From Pararhizobium arenae (GTDB taxonomy: Bacteria; Pseudomonadota; Alphaproteobacteria; Rhizobiales; Rhizobiaceae): 64,000 nt of DNA. The position numbers were made by a program, and so were the translations under genes. The notes under the pieces were generated by a model. That model made no database searches. It worked only from the letters and a program-made list of their open reading frames with translations, and was not told where the DNA came from. The first letter of the stretch is position 1; each line of letters starts with the position of its first letter. Positions 53,535 to 62,600 of this stretch are shown here, one piece after another. The DNA lies in the NCBI RefSeq assembly GCF_001931685.1, contig NZ_MOOY01000007.1, positions 1 through 64,000 of the forward strand. The letters run 5' to 3'.

Positions 53535-53810
53535 ATGGCCATTGCTTACTCAAAAGACGTCATCCGGGCGGCTCGGCTTATGGTCGACTGGAATCAAAGC
53601 CAGTTGGCTAAGGCCGCGAAGGTTTCGCGGCAGACGCTGGCTCGCATTGAAGACGGTGATAACGCCACGGTGGAGACCGTGAAGAAAGTGATTGCGGCTC
53701 TGGAGAAGAGAGGCCTCGAATTCATCGAGGCGACCGAAACCCGTGGTGCGGGTGTTCGGTTTATTGATCCAAATAATCGGCGTAAGGACGACGCCGATCA
53801 GAAGGGATGA
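53535..53810 (+). CDS. XRE-family transcriptional regulator
   Basis: 91 residues with a Cro/CI helix-turn-helix at about 12-65 (MVDWNQSQLAKAAKVSRQTLARIEDGDNATVETVKKVIAALEKRGLEF). The C-terminal 25 residues are polar. It is transcribed away from the DUF6634/protease operon, with a dyad operator between. It is likely an autoregulated repressor of this module. The Shine-Dalgarno is weak. Confidence 0.85.
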   Translation: MAIAYSKDVIRAARLMVDWNQSQLAKAAKVSRQTLARIEDGDNATVETVKKVIAALEKRGLEFIEATETRGAGVRFIDPNNRRKDDADQKG

Positions 53811-53875
53811 AGTGCAGGGGCATCCCGCGCTTAGAACTTCAGCTTCAAAGTTTAAGCAACGCTGGCCACCTCAGA

Positions 53876-55522
53876 TCATTTTCGCGTGTTGTCGACGACC
53901 AGGCGTGGGAACGGCGGGCGTCTTGTAACCTCGGACATCTTGATGATGCCTGCTGGGTTCAACTGGGGGTCGGCCATCGCGTCGGTAAGTAGTTCATACA
54001 GCATGCTGTCTTTGGGCATTTCGGAAAACACCTTGAATGCACTGGCACAAAGCCTGATGCGTTCATCATCGAGCATATCCTTTCGGTCACTCTCCACAAG
54101 CATGTCACAAACCGCCATGACCTTGTCGCGCTGTCGCTTATGATCGAGCCCTGAGGCTGCCGCGATGGCCAGGTTGGTATAGTGCTGGGTTGTCGTGTTA
54201 ACCGAAGAGTGCCCCAACGCGTCGGCTACCTCCGACAACACGGTGTTCAGAACCGCGTGCGTGAAGTATCCAAACGTTTCGAGGTTGCGCCTGAGTATCT
54301 TCGCAGCGATGTTTGTGGCGTAGTTTTTGCGAAGATCGTGGCCACTGCCGCTGACATTTGCATCTTTAAAAGCTTGGAGCATGATGTCGCTAACGGTGCT
54401 CTCGGTGAGAGGTTCGCCGGTTTTGAAGGACAAGAATAGCGTATCTTCCGGAATGTATGCCGGATCAGCGGCCTGCCACCTTTTTATCAAAATGTTTCGT
54501 CCACCCCAGATGACGACTGTCAGAAGATCATATAGCAGATCAACGGTGAATCCGGCTTGTCTTTCCTTGCTCCCCTTTCCCAAAATCCGAACGCCGACGT
54601 AGAGACGATTTTTTTTATCGGTGAAGTGCTTGAGGGCCTTTAAGACAATTTTCTGGGCCTCAGGGTCATCCGCAAGCTCGGCAACTGACTCCATGTTGGC
54701 GATACGCTGTTGACCCAAACCTCTTAGAAGTTGCTCGTCCTTCATGGCCTTTGTCAGGTCTCGAAGGGAAAGGGCAGGTACTTCGTGCGCGCGTAGGCCC
54801 GCACCTACCATCACACGTCCCATACCCCAATCGCGTTCGCATTTTATGATGCTATCGATATCGTGAATATCTTTTTTACGATTGGAGGGGGAACGAAGCT
54901 CTGAAAGGACGAGAGCGCAATCGGCGTTCACCACCACCTTCAGTTTGGGCTTCATCTGCTTCACCGATTTAGAGCCGGACCAGACTGTTACCCATTTACC
55001 GGTTTTTGTTTTCACTTCCTTTGTAGATATCGGGAATTTCGTGGGCTGCCCTCGTCTGTTTTCGCCGACGAATTCTGGCGTCAAGGTTCCGTCCGGCTGG
55101 CAAACCATGGCATCAGGGATATGCCGATAAAAATGGAAGACGCGCTTGAGCTTGGCCTCAATCTGTTCATGACTGACGCCCTTTTTACGCTCATGCTCTC
55201 GCCACTGATGCATTTTGAGATCATCGGCCTCGTTCCAGGGAATTCCGCGTTCGCCAAGGTAAGCGAACCATTCGCGCAGAGAATAGGCGCGGGGCTCCAT
55301 GGATTTGATGCCCTCGAAGTTTTTCCTGCAAAGATGTCCGAAGAAAAAGACCAGCGGTTCACAAAGGGTGCCATTTGGCCACCGAATGATAGGCATCCCA
55401 GGCCTTGTCTCTCCGAACCATTCGACATCGGGACCTGCAAAGGTCATTGAGAATGTGCTGCTGGGGAGTGGTGTAACGACCGGACGAGGTTTTGTACCGG
55501 TTTGAGATTTAACGCCTGGCAT
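53876..55522 (-). CDS. Tyrosine recombinase (last gene of the quartet)
   Basis: 548 residues from the ATG at 55522 (a GTG sits just before it at 55525). Active-site pattern (numbered from the GTG): R245 in G-A-G-L-R-A-H-E, K317/K320 in G-K-G-S-K-E-R, H396 and R399 in S-G-H-D-L-R-K, H439 in A-L-G-H-S-S and nucleophile Y449 in T-Q-H-Y-T. All catalytic positions are present, so this member should be active. It has a long N-terminal core-binding region (about 1-200), much larger than in typical phage integrases. It overlaps the coiled-coil gene by 14 bases. Confidence 0.88.
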   Translation of the reverse strand: MPGVKSQTGTKPRPVVTPLPSSTFSMTFAGPDVEWFGETRPGMPIIRWPNGTLCEPLVFFFGHLCRKNFEGIKSMEPRAYSLREWFAYLGERGIPWNEADDLKMHQWREHERKKGVSHEQIEAKLKRVFHFYRHIPDAMVCQPDGTLTPEFVGENRRGQPTKFPISTKEVKTKTGKWVTVWSGSKSVKQMKPKLKVVVNADCALVLSELRSPSNRKKDIHDIDSIIKCERDWGMGRVMVGAGLRAHEVPALSLRDLTKAMKDEQLLRGLGQQRIANMESVAELADDPEAQKIVLKALKHFTDKKNRLYVGVRILGKGSKERQAGFTVDLLYDLLTVVIWGGRNILIKRWQAADPAYIPEDTLFLSFKTGEPLTESTVSDIMLQAFKDANVSGSGHDLRKNYATNIAAKILRRNLETFGYFTHAVLNTVLSEVADALGHSSVNTTTQHYTNLAIAAASGLDHKRQRDKVMAVCDMLVESDRKDMLDDERIRLCASAFKVFSEMPKDSMLYELLTDAMADPQLNPAGIIKMSEVTRRPPFPRLVVDNTRK

Positions 55523-56099
55523 CACGTTTCCCCACCCCGGCCCCTAGCATGGCAATTTGGTTCATAAGTTCAAAATTTTGCGCTTCAAGGTTGGCTACTA
55601 TCCGCTCCAGCTCGTCTATCCGCTGCTGCAGCCTGAATTTCTTCCGCTTGTCAGCTGCGTCGACCGTAGCTAGCGCTTCGTAGTAAAGTGATATCAGTTC
55701 ACCGTACCGACCGTCGGGCTTATCGACGACAGGGTCCTTCCAAGGCCAGAGCTTTCGGCTGTGATCTGTCCACGCTCGGAGTGCCGTGCGGTCCTTGTAG
55801 TTGTCTGGCATAACAAGTGCACGAAGTGGCTGGTCGTCAATCATGTCGATGAGCAAGCTGACCTTCCTCATGGCGGACACGAGGGTCCGCTTTCCCTTGT
55901 CGGCAGGGCTGGTCCGGAAGACGTCAGCCTGTTCCATAGGTCGGTCCCAGACTTCTGAGGTTTCGTGCCGAGTAACGCCGATTTTTACCTCGAAAAGCTC
56001 CAGACGACGACGAATGTCGGCGGCTTGTATCGAGCCCTTCGGTTTGTCCTCAGACGCGCGCCTGGTCCTGATTGCAAGTGATGGTGCACGACTTGCCAT
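55509..56099 (-). CDS. Coiled-coil accessory protein of the recombinase quartet
   Basis: 196 residues: basic N-terminus (RAPSLAIRTRRASEDKPKG), a middle region, and a C-terminal coiled coil with heptads (KKFRLQQRIDELERIVANLEAQNFELMNQI, about 152-182). No catalytic motif. Its start overlaps the stop of the 794-aa recombinase gene (TAATG). A small coiled-coil protein beside two large tyrosine recombinases recalls TnpC of Tn554, which promotes or orients transposition; that parallel is an inference from layout, not sequence identity. Confidence 0.65.
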   Translation of the reverse strand: MASRAPSLAIRTRRASEDKPKGSIQAADIRRRLELFEVKIGVTRHETSEVWDRPMEQADVFRTSPADKGKRTLVSAMRKVSLLIDMIDDQPLRALVMPDNYKDRTALRAWTDHSRKLWPWKDPVVDKPDGRYGELISLYYEALATVDAADKRKKFRLQQRIDELERIVANLEAQNFELMNQIAMLGAGVGKRDARR

Positions 56100-58483
56100 T
56101 ATGCGATCTCCGCTTCTTCTTTACGGGCGCGAATCTTGGCTTTGCGCTCCTCCAAATTTGTCAGTCGCCGCTTTTGCTCACGCTCATTCGGTGCCGTTGC
56201 GATGGCGGCTTCCTCTTTCGCAACGTGCTGTTCGACGATGCGCTGGTTTGCCTGGAACATAACCCCGTAGATGCAGTCGAGGCAGGGGTTGATACCGCTA
56301 AAAGCCAAATCGACTTTCGAGCATCGCCCCGTTACCCCCTCCGAATCCGGCGATTTCGCAGCAGCCGAGAGCTTGTTGCATTCGGCGAGGGATAGGTCGT
56401 CACCACCATTAAGGTTGGCCGTGCAATGCGCTATCCCACCTGGTACAGGCTCAAGAAAGCGGTTGAAGGCTTGCGTCTTCAATCGTTTCGCAAGTGCGTC
56501 CAAAAACTTTTCTTCATCGTTCGTAGCGGACGTAATTCGGACGTCAGCCGCCGCCGCCGCGATCATGGTCTCCAAGTCCATTTTCAACCTGGTGAGGCCG
56601 CGACCGATAGCCTTGTCTGTGCCCTTATGTTGGTTGATCATATGGCGCACATAAGCTCCCCTGCGCACCTCATCAACTTCATCTACAGTGTTCTTGAGTT
56701 CGGCGATTTCTTCTTTCGTCTTGTCGATCCAGGCCTTCAGCTCCTTCGAATACTTTTCCTTTGCGACACTGGAGCGTGCCCGTAGTTCGTCTTCCAGGCG
56801 TTTGATTTCCCCGGCCATAGCTTCGGTAATATAGACGCGGGTCATCTCAGGGTCGTAATGACGGAGCAGATATGCCAGCGAGTCCAAATCGTGCCACTCA
56901 AACCCATAATAATAGTAGATGGCAAACCCACGCCTCAATTGGTGACTTGCCAAGCTCCATTCAGCCTCGGGGTCCACAGGCCTCAGCCCCGTGTAATCGA
57001 CAAATTCTTTCATGTTCTGGGTGAACACGAACGCAACTCGGCTTGTTTGCTTGAAGAAATTGAAGAGGGGCGCTTCAGCTTTGGCATTAACACCACCCTT
57101 GGTAAGCTTGTTTACGATTTCGACGGCAGCCGCAACCATCTGCGGTACCGGAATTTTGTCGATCCCCTGCAAGGTTTTTTCGATGTAGACAGTGAGGTAG
57201 TAATGGGCTCCTACTTGTGTGATGCAGTTTGAGCGAAGCATCTGTATCTCTCCGCCCCGTCGAGCAGAAAAACACCCGATGATGATCGCGCAGGATGCCA
57301 ACAAGTGTTTGACTGCTGCCCCGAGCGATATACGCCCTTCGGATTCAGTCTCTGAGACGTCCTGAATTGTCCATCCGTGGTGAAGCTTCGGTGCCCCCTC
57401 TGGACGCAAGGGATCAATGCGTGCGATGAAACGCTTTCCGTGTGCTGTTATAGTGCCACGGTTGTGAGCGCGTCGGCTTTCTACAGCTTCACATATATAG
57501 TCACTGTACTCGAAAATCCATTTCGCAGCTTCCTTGAGAAGGCGCATGAAATCCTCGGGCTCAAGGGTGTTCGTTCGTTCGCCTTGTCGAAGCTCCAGGC
57601 TCTTTATAACCTGCTTAAAGCTACGTTTTTCGAACGCATTGAACGTCAGCACACCGTGTGTGAGTTGTCCTTCTACGCCCAGTCTGTAGAGTTTCATCCA
57701 GGGGTAAAAGAGTTTCTGGACGCTCGACTCCGCATAATCTTCGCGGCCTTCTCGGTCATCTCTTCTGACAAGGGAAGCAACCAATCTTGGTACGACCGGG
57801 TGATCTATCGATCCCAGTCGGTCCACAAGCTCCGAAACAAACGCTCGCGATGTTGAAAGGTGTATCTTTGTTGTGCCCATCATATCAGCGAACTGAGGCC
57901 AGTCAAAATACTGCCGATGGTTTTTCGCATCCTCCTTGTAGAACTGAGTAATATCAATTTTTCCAAAGTTTATTGCACTGAAAACGACGTCGAGCCGGTC
58001 CATGATCGGAAGAAAATGCAAAGGATCGCCAGAGACATCATCGCAATAAACCTCGAAATTATGCTTTGTAATGTGCTCGTTATGTTCAATCCCGTTGCTA
58101 AGTCGCCAACGCGTAAAGAGATCATATTGACGGGCTCTTTGGATTGCGAGCATAGGGGCTATAGGCTTTTCCCCTGTCGCACCCAATCCAGATAAGACAA
58201 AGACCTTCTTCACTAGATAATCGAGTTTGCGTCGGGGAGTCGTGAGCCGCACTCCTTCGAAATCGATGACGTTGTCGAAGTCAAACCAAAGAATTTTTTC
58301 ATCACCGCGACCGACGATTTGTCGTACGCCCCAGTGATTGTGGTGGATGTTTATCTGGTTGCCTTCTAGGGAACGACCATCAGGGGTCTTTTTCGACGCG
58401 ATGACTGCGGGCGGCAAACGAAACTTTGAAATCGTTTCGAAGTAAATCCGCTCCATTTCGCTAATGCTGGGTTCGAAGTTCAT
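56099..58483 (-). CDS. Large tyrosine recombinase with Cys-rich tail
   Basis: 794 residues from the ATG at 58483, which has GGAGG 8 bases upstream and lies 2 bases after the stop of the first gene. Catalytic residues: R409 in A-R-R-G-G-E, H514 and R517 in S-H-Q-L-R-R, H542 and Y551 in R-H-Y-D-P-E-M-T-R-V-Y. A coiled coil follows at about 555-605, then a tail with C687, C702, C721, C734 and C737 (N-P-C-L-D-C) that could bind zinc. Twice the size of ordinary integrases. Confidence 0.88.
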   Translation of the reverse strand: MNFEPSISEMERIYFETISKFRLPPAVIASKKTPDGRSLEGNQINIHHNHWGVRQIVGRGDEKILWFDFDNVIDFEGVRLTTPRRKLDYLVKKVFVLSGLGATGEKPIAPMLAIQRARQYDLFTRWRLSNGIEHNEHITKHNFEVYCDDVSGDPLHFLPIMDRLDVVFSAINFGKIDITQFYKEDAKNHRQYFDWPQFADMMGTTKIHLSTSRAFVSELVDRLGSIDHPVVPRLVASLVRRDDREGREDYAESSVQKLFYPWMKLYRLGVEGQLTHGVLTFNAFEKRSFKQVIKSLELRQGERTNTLEPEDFMRLLKEAAKWIFEYSDYICEAVESRRAHNRGTITAHGKRFIARIDPLRPEGAPKLHHGWTIQDVSETESEGRISLGAAVKHLLASCAIIIGCFSARRGGEIQMLRSNCITQVGAHYYLTVYIEKTLQGIDKIPVPQMVAAAVEIVNKLTKGGVNAKAEAPLFNFFKQTSRVAFVFTQNMKEFVDYTGLRPVDPEAEWSLASHQLRRGFAIYYYYGFEWHDLDSLAYLLRHYDPEMTRVYITEAMAGEIKRLEDELRARSSVAKEKYSKELKAWIDKTKEEIAELKNTVDEVDEVRRGAYVRHMINQHKGTDKAIGRGLTRLKMDLETMIAAAAADVRITSATNDEEKFLDALAKRLKTQAFNRFLEPVPGGIAHCTANLNGGDDLSLAECNKLSAAAKSPDSEGVTGRCSKVDLAFSGINPCLDCIYGVMFQANQRIVEQHVAKEEAAIATAPNEREQKRRLTNLEERKAKIRARKEEAEIA

Positions 58484-58485
58484 CG

Positions 58486-60375
58486 TCACACCTCCAGCAA
58501 TACGGGGAGGCTGACCTTCCCGGATTTCACTAGGCGTCTTGCATGACGGGCCGCAGCCCAATAGTCGCGCCGAAGTCCACTAGCAATTATCTTTCTGCCG
58601 ACGGCCTTTATTATCGCTAACAAGGCTTTGCCTTGGATGACCCAGCGTTGATGTGAAACCTCGTAGCGCTGATTTTTTACTCCCGCGTGGCAAAGGTACA
58701 GATCAACCAGGTTGGAGAACGTTGGCTCGAACACGAAGTCATCTGTTACCTCGCCGTCCAGCTCCAATTGGGTCATGCCACATGCGCTCATGACGCCGGT
58801 GTGGAGAGCTACCATGCGGAAATGCGTTCTTGTTTCGTCGCTTATGTTTAGCTTAAGCGCGATACGCTTGTTTAGGGTAAGTTCCTGTATGCACCCTTGC
58901 ATCACCCTTACGGAATCCTCGTAGGTGCGGGCAGCTTGTTGATCCACGAAGTAATTCGTGGCTAGAACTTTGCTGGACCGATGACCTGCGATTTCGGCAA
59001 TAAAGCTCGGCTCATAACCCGCCGTCGACAGCGTGTTGAGGAACGATTTTCGCATTGCAGAGAATGTCGCGCCCTTTCTAGTCAGCGGGCCTTCGGGCAT
59101 CAGAACGCCGGGGTCACGATCAGCCTTGACCACCGTGTCAGTTCGTTGGCTGAGCGCATAAAAGAACAGGTTTTCCGTCTCACCCTTGGCCCAGCTGCGG
59201 CTCAATGCCTGTAGCTTCTCGAAGCGATCAAGGATTTGAATTAGTTCAGACTCCGGTGCCAAGCTCGTCTGTTCGTCAGCCTTGGCCAAACGCAATTCGT
59301 TCGCAACTTCGTCCCAGTGCGATTTCAAATCCATTTCAGCGATCCCACGCACGACCGCCGCCATTTCCTTGCCAGCATGGACCATGTGTCCGGCGCGGTT
59401 TTTGAAGTTCGCCAGGACTTGTTCCGAGCCGAGAAGAACCGAAGATGATGTTCGGAAGGCATAGGGCTGTTTGGGCAATCCCTGTATAGGTTGGCGGTTC
59501 CAGCCGGTGTCTGTGCAAAAAATCACCTGCACGGCCTGGTTCGCGCGAAATGTTGGTCCAATACAAGCAAGGACGGTGTCTGCGACGGTCGTATAGTTTA
59601 GAACGTCCTGACTGGTTTGGATGTCGAGACCAAACCCACGCCATATCTCCGCGTCTTTGAGCTGATCTATCCGATCTGCGAGTGGGACTGACCAGGTCAT
59701 GCTGAATTGGGAACGACCATTCGTTTCCCACGACCGAATTTCGTCCACGATCAACCTTTTCAGGGTCTTGACCGCTTTTTTATTCTTCACCCAGGAGCAT
59801 TCGTTGTTCAGAACGCACTGACCGAAATGGAAGATTTTTTCGTATCGCTCAAAAACCTCTAACGCGGCCTTTCTAAGTAAGGCGAGGGCCACCGCATCGC
59901 GACGCTCTGGCTCAACCCCCTCGAATTCCGGCCAGTCCAGGGTACCCAGTGAGGTGTAGTTCCCGCCATCGTGATGAGAGCCCATCGGCATGGTTCGGGG
60001 GTCGATTTTCGGGAAGCTTTCGGGGTCGAACTCCCTAAGCTTGTTCAGCGCCTTAAGGAGATGATCGCGTTGAGCACGTATCGACCCGCTCTTCCAGACG
60101 CCGATTTTTTGCAGACCATCGACCCAGCAAAGGATCGCGCTACGGATTGCTCCTAGCGTTGCATGCGAGTCTACATCGCGATTGTCATTGGCTACATACG
60201 CTCGCATCCATTCGGCTTCGGAGGTGTCTGACGTGGCGACCCAGCCGAAGAACCGCTTCGCTCCCGCTGTCTTGTGTCCGCTTCCTACGATCTCTTCTAG
60301 TTTAGCAATTACTGGATTATCGAGCTTTTCGCGGACCTCTTGCCATGTCGGTACCGGGTCTAATGCTGCTGCCAT
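58486..60375 (-). CDS. Large tyrosine-recombinase-like protein, catalytic His missing
   Basis: 629 residues, first gene of the quartet, ATG at 60375 with AGGA upstream. Conserved pattern: R294 in W-N-R-Q-P-I, R442 in F-S-A-M-R-K-S, H465 in A-G-H-R-S-S and Y475 in T-N-Y-F. The His of the H-x-x-R box is replaced by Ser439. It keeps R, R, H and Y, so it may be weakly active or only structural. Its promoter region overlaps two palindromes next to the recQ junction. Confidence 0.82.
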   Translation of the reverse strand: MAAALDPVPTWQEVREKLDNPVIAKLEEIVGSGHKTAGAKRFFGWVATSDTSEAEWMRAYVANDNRDVDSHATLGAIRSAILCWVDGLQKIGVWKSGSIRAQRDHLLKALNKLREFDPESFPKIDPRTMPMGSHHDGGNYTSLGTLDWPEFEGVEPERRDAVALALLRKAALEVFERYEKIFHFGQCVLNNECSWVKNKKAVKTLKRLIVDEIRSWETNGRSQFSMTWSVPLADRIDQLKDAEIWRGFGLDIQTSQDVLNYTTVADTVLACIGPTFRANQAVQVIFCTDTGWNRQPIQGLPKQPYAFRTSSSVLLGSEQVLANFKNRAGHMVHAGKEMAAVVRGIAEMDLKSHWDEVANELRLAKADEQTSLAPESELIQILDRFEKLQALSRSWAKGETENLFFYALSQRTDTVVKADRDPGVLMPEGPLTRKGATFSAMRKSFLNTLSTAGYEPSFIAEIAGHRSSKVLATNYFVDQQAARTYEDSVRVMQGCIQELTLNKRIALKLNISDETRTHFRMVALHTGVMSACGMTQLELDGEVTDDFVFEPTFSNLVDLYLCHAGVKNQRYEVSHQRWVIQGKALLAIIKAVGRKIIASGLRRDYWAAARHARRLVKSGKVSLPVLLEV

Positions 60376-60384
60376 AATGATTCC

Positions 60385-60428
60385 TATTGCGAAGGTATAT
60401 AAGAAACGCTATATATTCCTTCGCAATA
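60385..60428. repeat. Inverted repeat in the recombinase promoter
   Basis: TATTGCGAAGG (60385-60395) and CCTTCGCAATA (60418-60428) are perfect 11-base inverse copies, with TATATA-containing arms between them. It overlaps the promoter of the recombinase operon and may be an autoregulatory operator, a recombinase arm site, or both. Confidence 0.7.
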
Positions 60429-60446
60429 AATTGAATTTATTACGAA
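60420..60446. repeat. Second palindrome, 27 bases, close to the recQ junction
   Basis: TTCG-c-AATAAATT-g-AATTTATT-a-CGAA is a near-perfect palindrome from 60420 to 60446, overlapping the right arm of the previous repeat. It lies about 55 bases from the recQ breakpoint. It could be part of the attachment site. Confidence 0.65.
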
Positions 60447-60499
60447 AAAGTTATGGCTGCCTTATACCTTCTGTTTTCGCAAAACGGGAAAACGAATTC

Positions 60500-61888
60500 G
60501 TATCACAATGGGGCCATGATTTTCGGCCGGAATATCGCGAACTCGGCCAGCTTGGCGAACATTTTCCAGGTGTTCCGCGCATTGCGCTGACGGCAACGGC
60601 CGATCCGCATACGCGCGAAGATATTATAGAGCGGCTCGGATTGCAGCAGGCGAAGGTTTTTTCGACCAGTTTTGACCGCCCCAATATCGCTTACGAAATC
60701 GTCGAGCGCGACCAGCCACGACAGCAGCTCCTGCGTTTCCTGTCTCGCCACGAAGGGTCGAGCGGCATCGTCTATTGTTTGTCGCGCGCCAAGGTCGAGG
60801 ATACCGCCGAGTGGCTGAACACACAGGGCATCCGGGCCTTGCCCTATCATGCCGGCATGGACCGGGCGATCAGAGATTCCCATCAGGATGCGTTCCTGAA
60901 GGAGGAAAACCTCTGCCTTGTCGCCACGGTCGCCTTCGGCATGGGTATCGACAAACCGGATGTGCGCTATGTCGCCCATCTCGATCTTCCGGGCTCCGTG
61001 GAGGCCTATTACCAGGAAACCGGCCGCGCCGGGCGCGACGGACTGCCATCTGACGTGTGGATGGCCTATGGCATGGCCGACGTCATCCAGCGACGGCGGA
61101 TGATCGACGAAGGGCAGGCCGCCGAGGAGATCAAGCGGGTGGAGCGCGCGAAGCTCAATGCGCTGCTCGCCATCTGCGAGACCGCATCCTGCCGCCGCCA
61201 GGCGATCCTCGGTCATTTCGGGGAAGCGCATCCCGGTCGATGCGAAAGTTGCGACACCTGCCTTAAACCGGTCGAGACCTGGGACGGCACGGAGGCAGCG
61301 ATCAAGGCGCTGGCCGCCGTCTACCGAACCGGCGAACGTTTCGGCACCGGCCATGTGATCGACGTGCTGATGGGCGTTGCCAACGAGAAGACGGAGCGCT
61401 TCGGCCATATCGATATGCCGGTCTTCGGGGCGGGCAAGGATATTCCGGCCAAGACGTGGCAGTCCGTCTTCCGCCAGCTTCTGGCGGCCGGCCTGATCAG
61501 TGTCGATCATTCCGCCTTTGGCGCGCTGAAGCTGGAGCCAGAATCCTGCGCGGTTTTCAAGCGCGAGCGCGAATTGCGCTTTCGCAAGGATCGACCTTCG
61601 CTCGGAAAATCTCAACGCAAGGGATCGCCTGCCGCCGCCGCCCGCAGCACGCTTTCGGATCGTGATGGCGAGCTTTTCCAGGCGCTGCGCTCCTTGAGGG
61701 CGACGCTTGCGAAGGATCTCAACGTGCCGCCTTATGTGATCTTCCCCGATACGACGCTGATCGCGCTCGCCAGGGAGCGTCCGTCCGATGAGGATGAACT
61801 GCTCGATATCCCCGGCATCGGTCAGTCGAAGCGCGAGCGCTACGGCGATATCTTCCTGAAGGCTATCCGGGATCATGAAGGTGGTTGA
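60500..61888 (+). pseudogene. recQ: recQ, 5'-truncated at the island junction
   Basis: The RecQ protein is recognisable only from [12 protein letters not shown], which normally follows the DEAH box. About 150 N-terminal residues with Walker A and DEAH are absent and replaced by unrelated sequence in the same frame. The rest is complete: helicase C ([11 protein letters not shown] ... [10 protein letters not shown]), zinc site (C-x-R-R-Q ... C-E-S-C-D-T-C), RQC/winged helix and a C-terminal HRDC domain. 462 codons remain of about 610. The DNA helicase is thus inactivated unless a second fragment is spliced elsewhere. Codon use is GC-rich, unlike the DNA to its left. Confidence 0.9.
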
Positions 61889-61891
61889 GAG

Positions 61892-61916
61892 GCGGGCTCG
61901 CTGAACCCGCTTTTTT
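61892..61916 (+). terminator. Rho-independent terminator of recQ
   Basis: GCGGG (61892-61896) pairs with CCCGC (61906-61910) and is followed by TTTTTT. It lies just after the recQ stop. Confidence 0.75.
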
Positions 61917-61966
61917 GTGGGATACAGGCAAACGGAACTTCCAGAGTCCTCACGGAGGAGCATCGC

Positions 61967-62599
61967 ATGTCGTCGCTTGAACTGTTTGCCACATTCCTGA
62001 TCACGACGGCGATCTTTGCCTATATTCCCGGTCCCGCCATGCTCTATGCGGCGGCCCAGACGATGGCGCGCGGACGCTGGTCGGGCATGATGGCGACGCT
62101 CGGTATCCATATCGGCTGCTATGTGCATGTGCTTGCCGCGACGGCGGGTCTTTCGATCCTTTTTCAGGCGGTGCCGACGCTGTATGTCGCCGTCAAGCTC
62201 ATGGGCGCGGCCTATCTTGTGTGGCTCGGGGTTTCGCTCATGCGTGCCAAGGTCAATGGCGAGGCGAGCGTCTCCGGCATCTCGCCCAAATCCGGCCGGC
62301 GCGCCTTTCTGGAAAGCGTGACCGTCGAGGTGCTCAATCCGAAAACCGCGATCTTCTTCCTCGCCTTCCTGCCGCAGTTCGTCGATGTTTCCGCCGGCTA
62401 CCCGGTCTGGCTCCAGTTTCTGGTGCTTGGCACGATCGTCAACTGTATCTTCTCGTCCGCCGATATCGTCTGCGTCCTGCTGGCCGGCGCGGTGATGAAA
62501 CGGTTGCGGCAATCCGGGACCGCCCAGCGCATGCTCCAACGGGCAGGCGGTACCGTTCTCGTCGGGCTGGGCGCCCATCTCGCCCTGCAGAAAAGCTAA
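61967..62599 (+). CDS. LysE/RhtB family amino-acid exporter
   Basis: 210 residues with six hydrophobic helices and the family start F-A-Y-I-P-G-P-A-M-L-Y ... G-x-x-x-G-x-H-I-G. It exports amino acids such as homoserine or threonine. GGAGG lies before the ATG. Chromosomal flank, separate from the island. Confidence 0.9.
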   Translation: MSSLELFATFLITTAIFAYIPGPAMLYAAAQTMARGRWSGMMATLGIHIGCYVHVLAATAGLSILFQAVPTLYVAVKLMGAAYLVWLGVSLMRAKVNGEASVSGISPKSGRRAFLESVTVEVLNPKTAIFFLAFLPQFVDVSAGYPVWLQFLVLGTIVNCIFSSADIVCVLLAGAVMKRLRQSGTAQRMLQRAGGTVLVGLGAHLALQKS

Positions 62600-62600
62600 T

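Noticed and set aside
60182-60499. N-terminal extension of the recQ frame into the recombinase region
   Set aside because: This part is antisense to the first recombinase gene and its upstream region and does not resemble RecQ; it only happens to be in frame.
60503-62578. A 691-codon minus-strand open frame across recQ and the exporter
   Set aside because: It is antisense to recQ and LysE codons, a known effect of GC-rich third positions; its translation is Arg/His/Gly-rich with no family.
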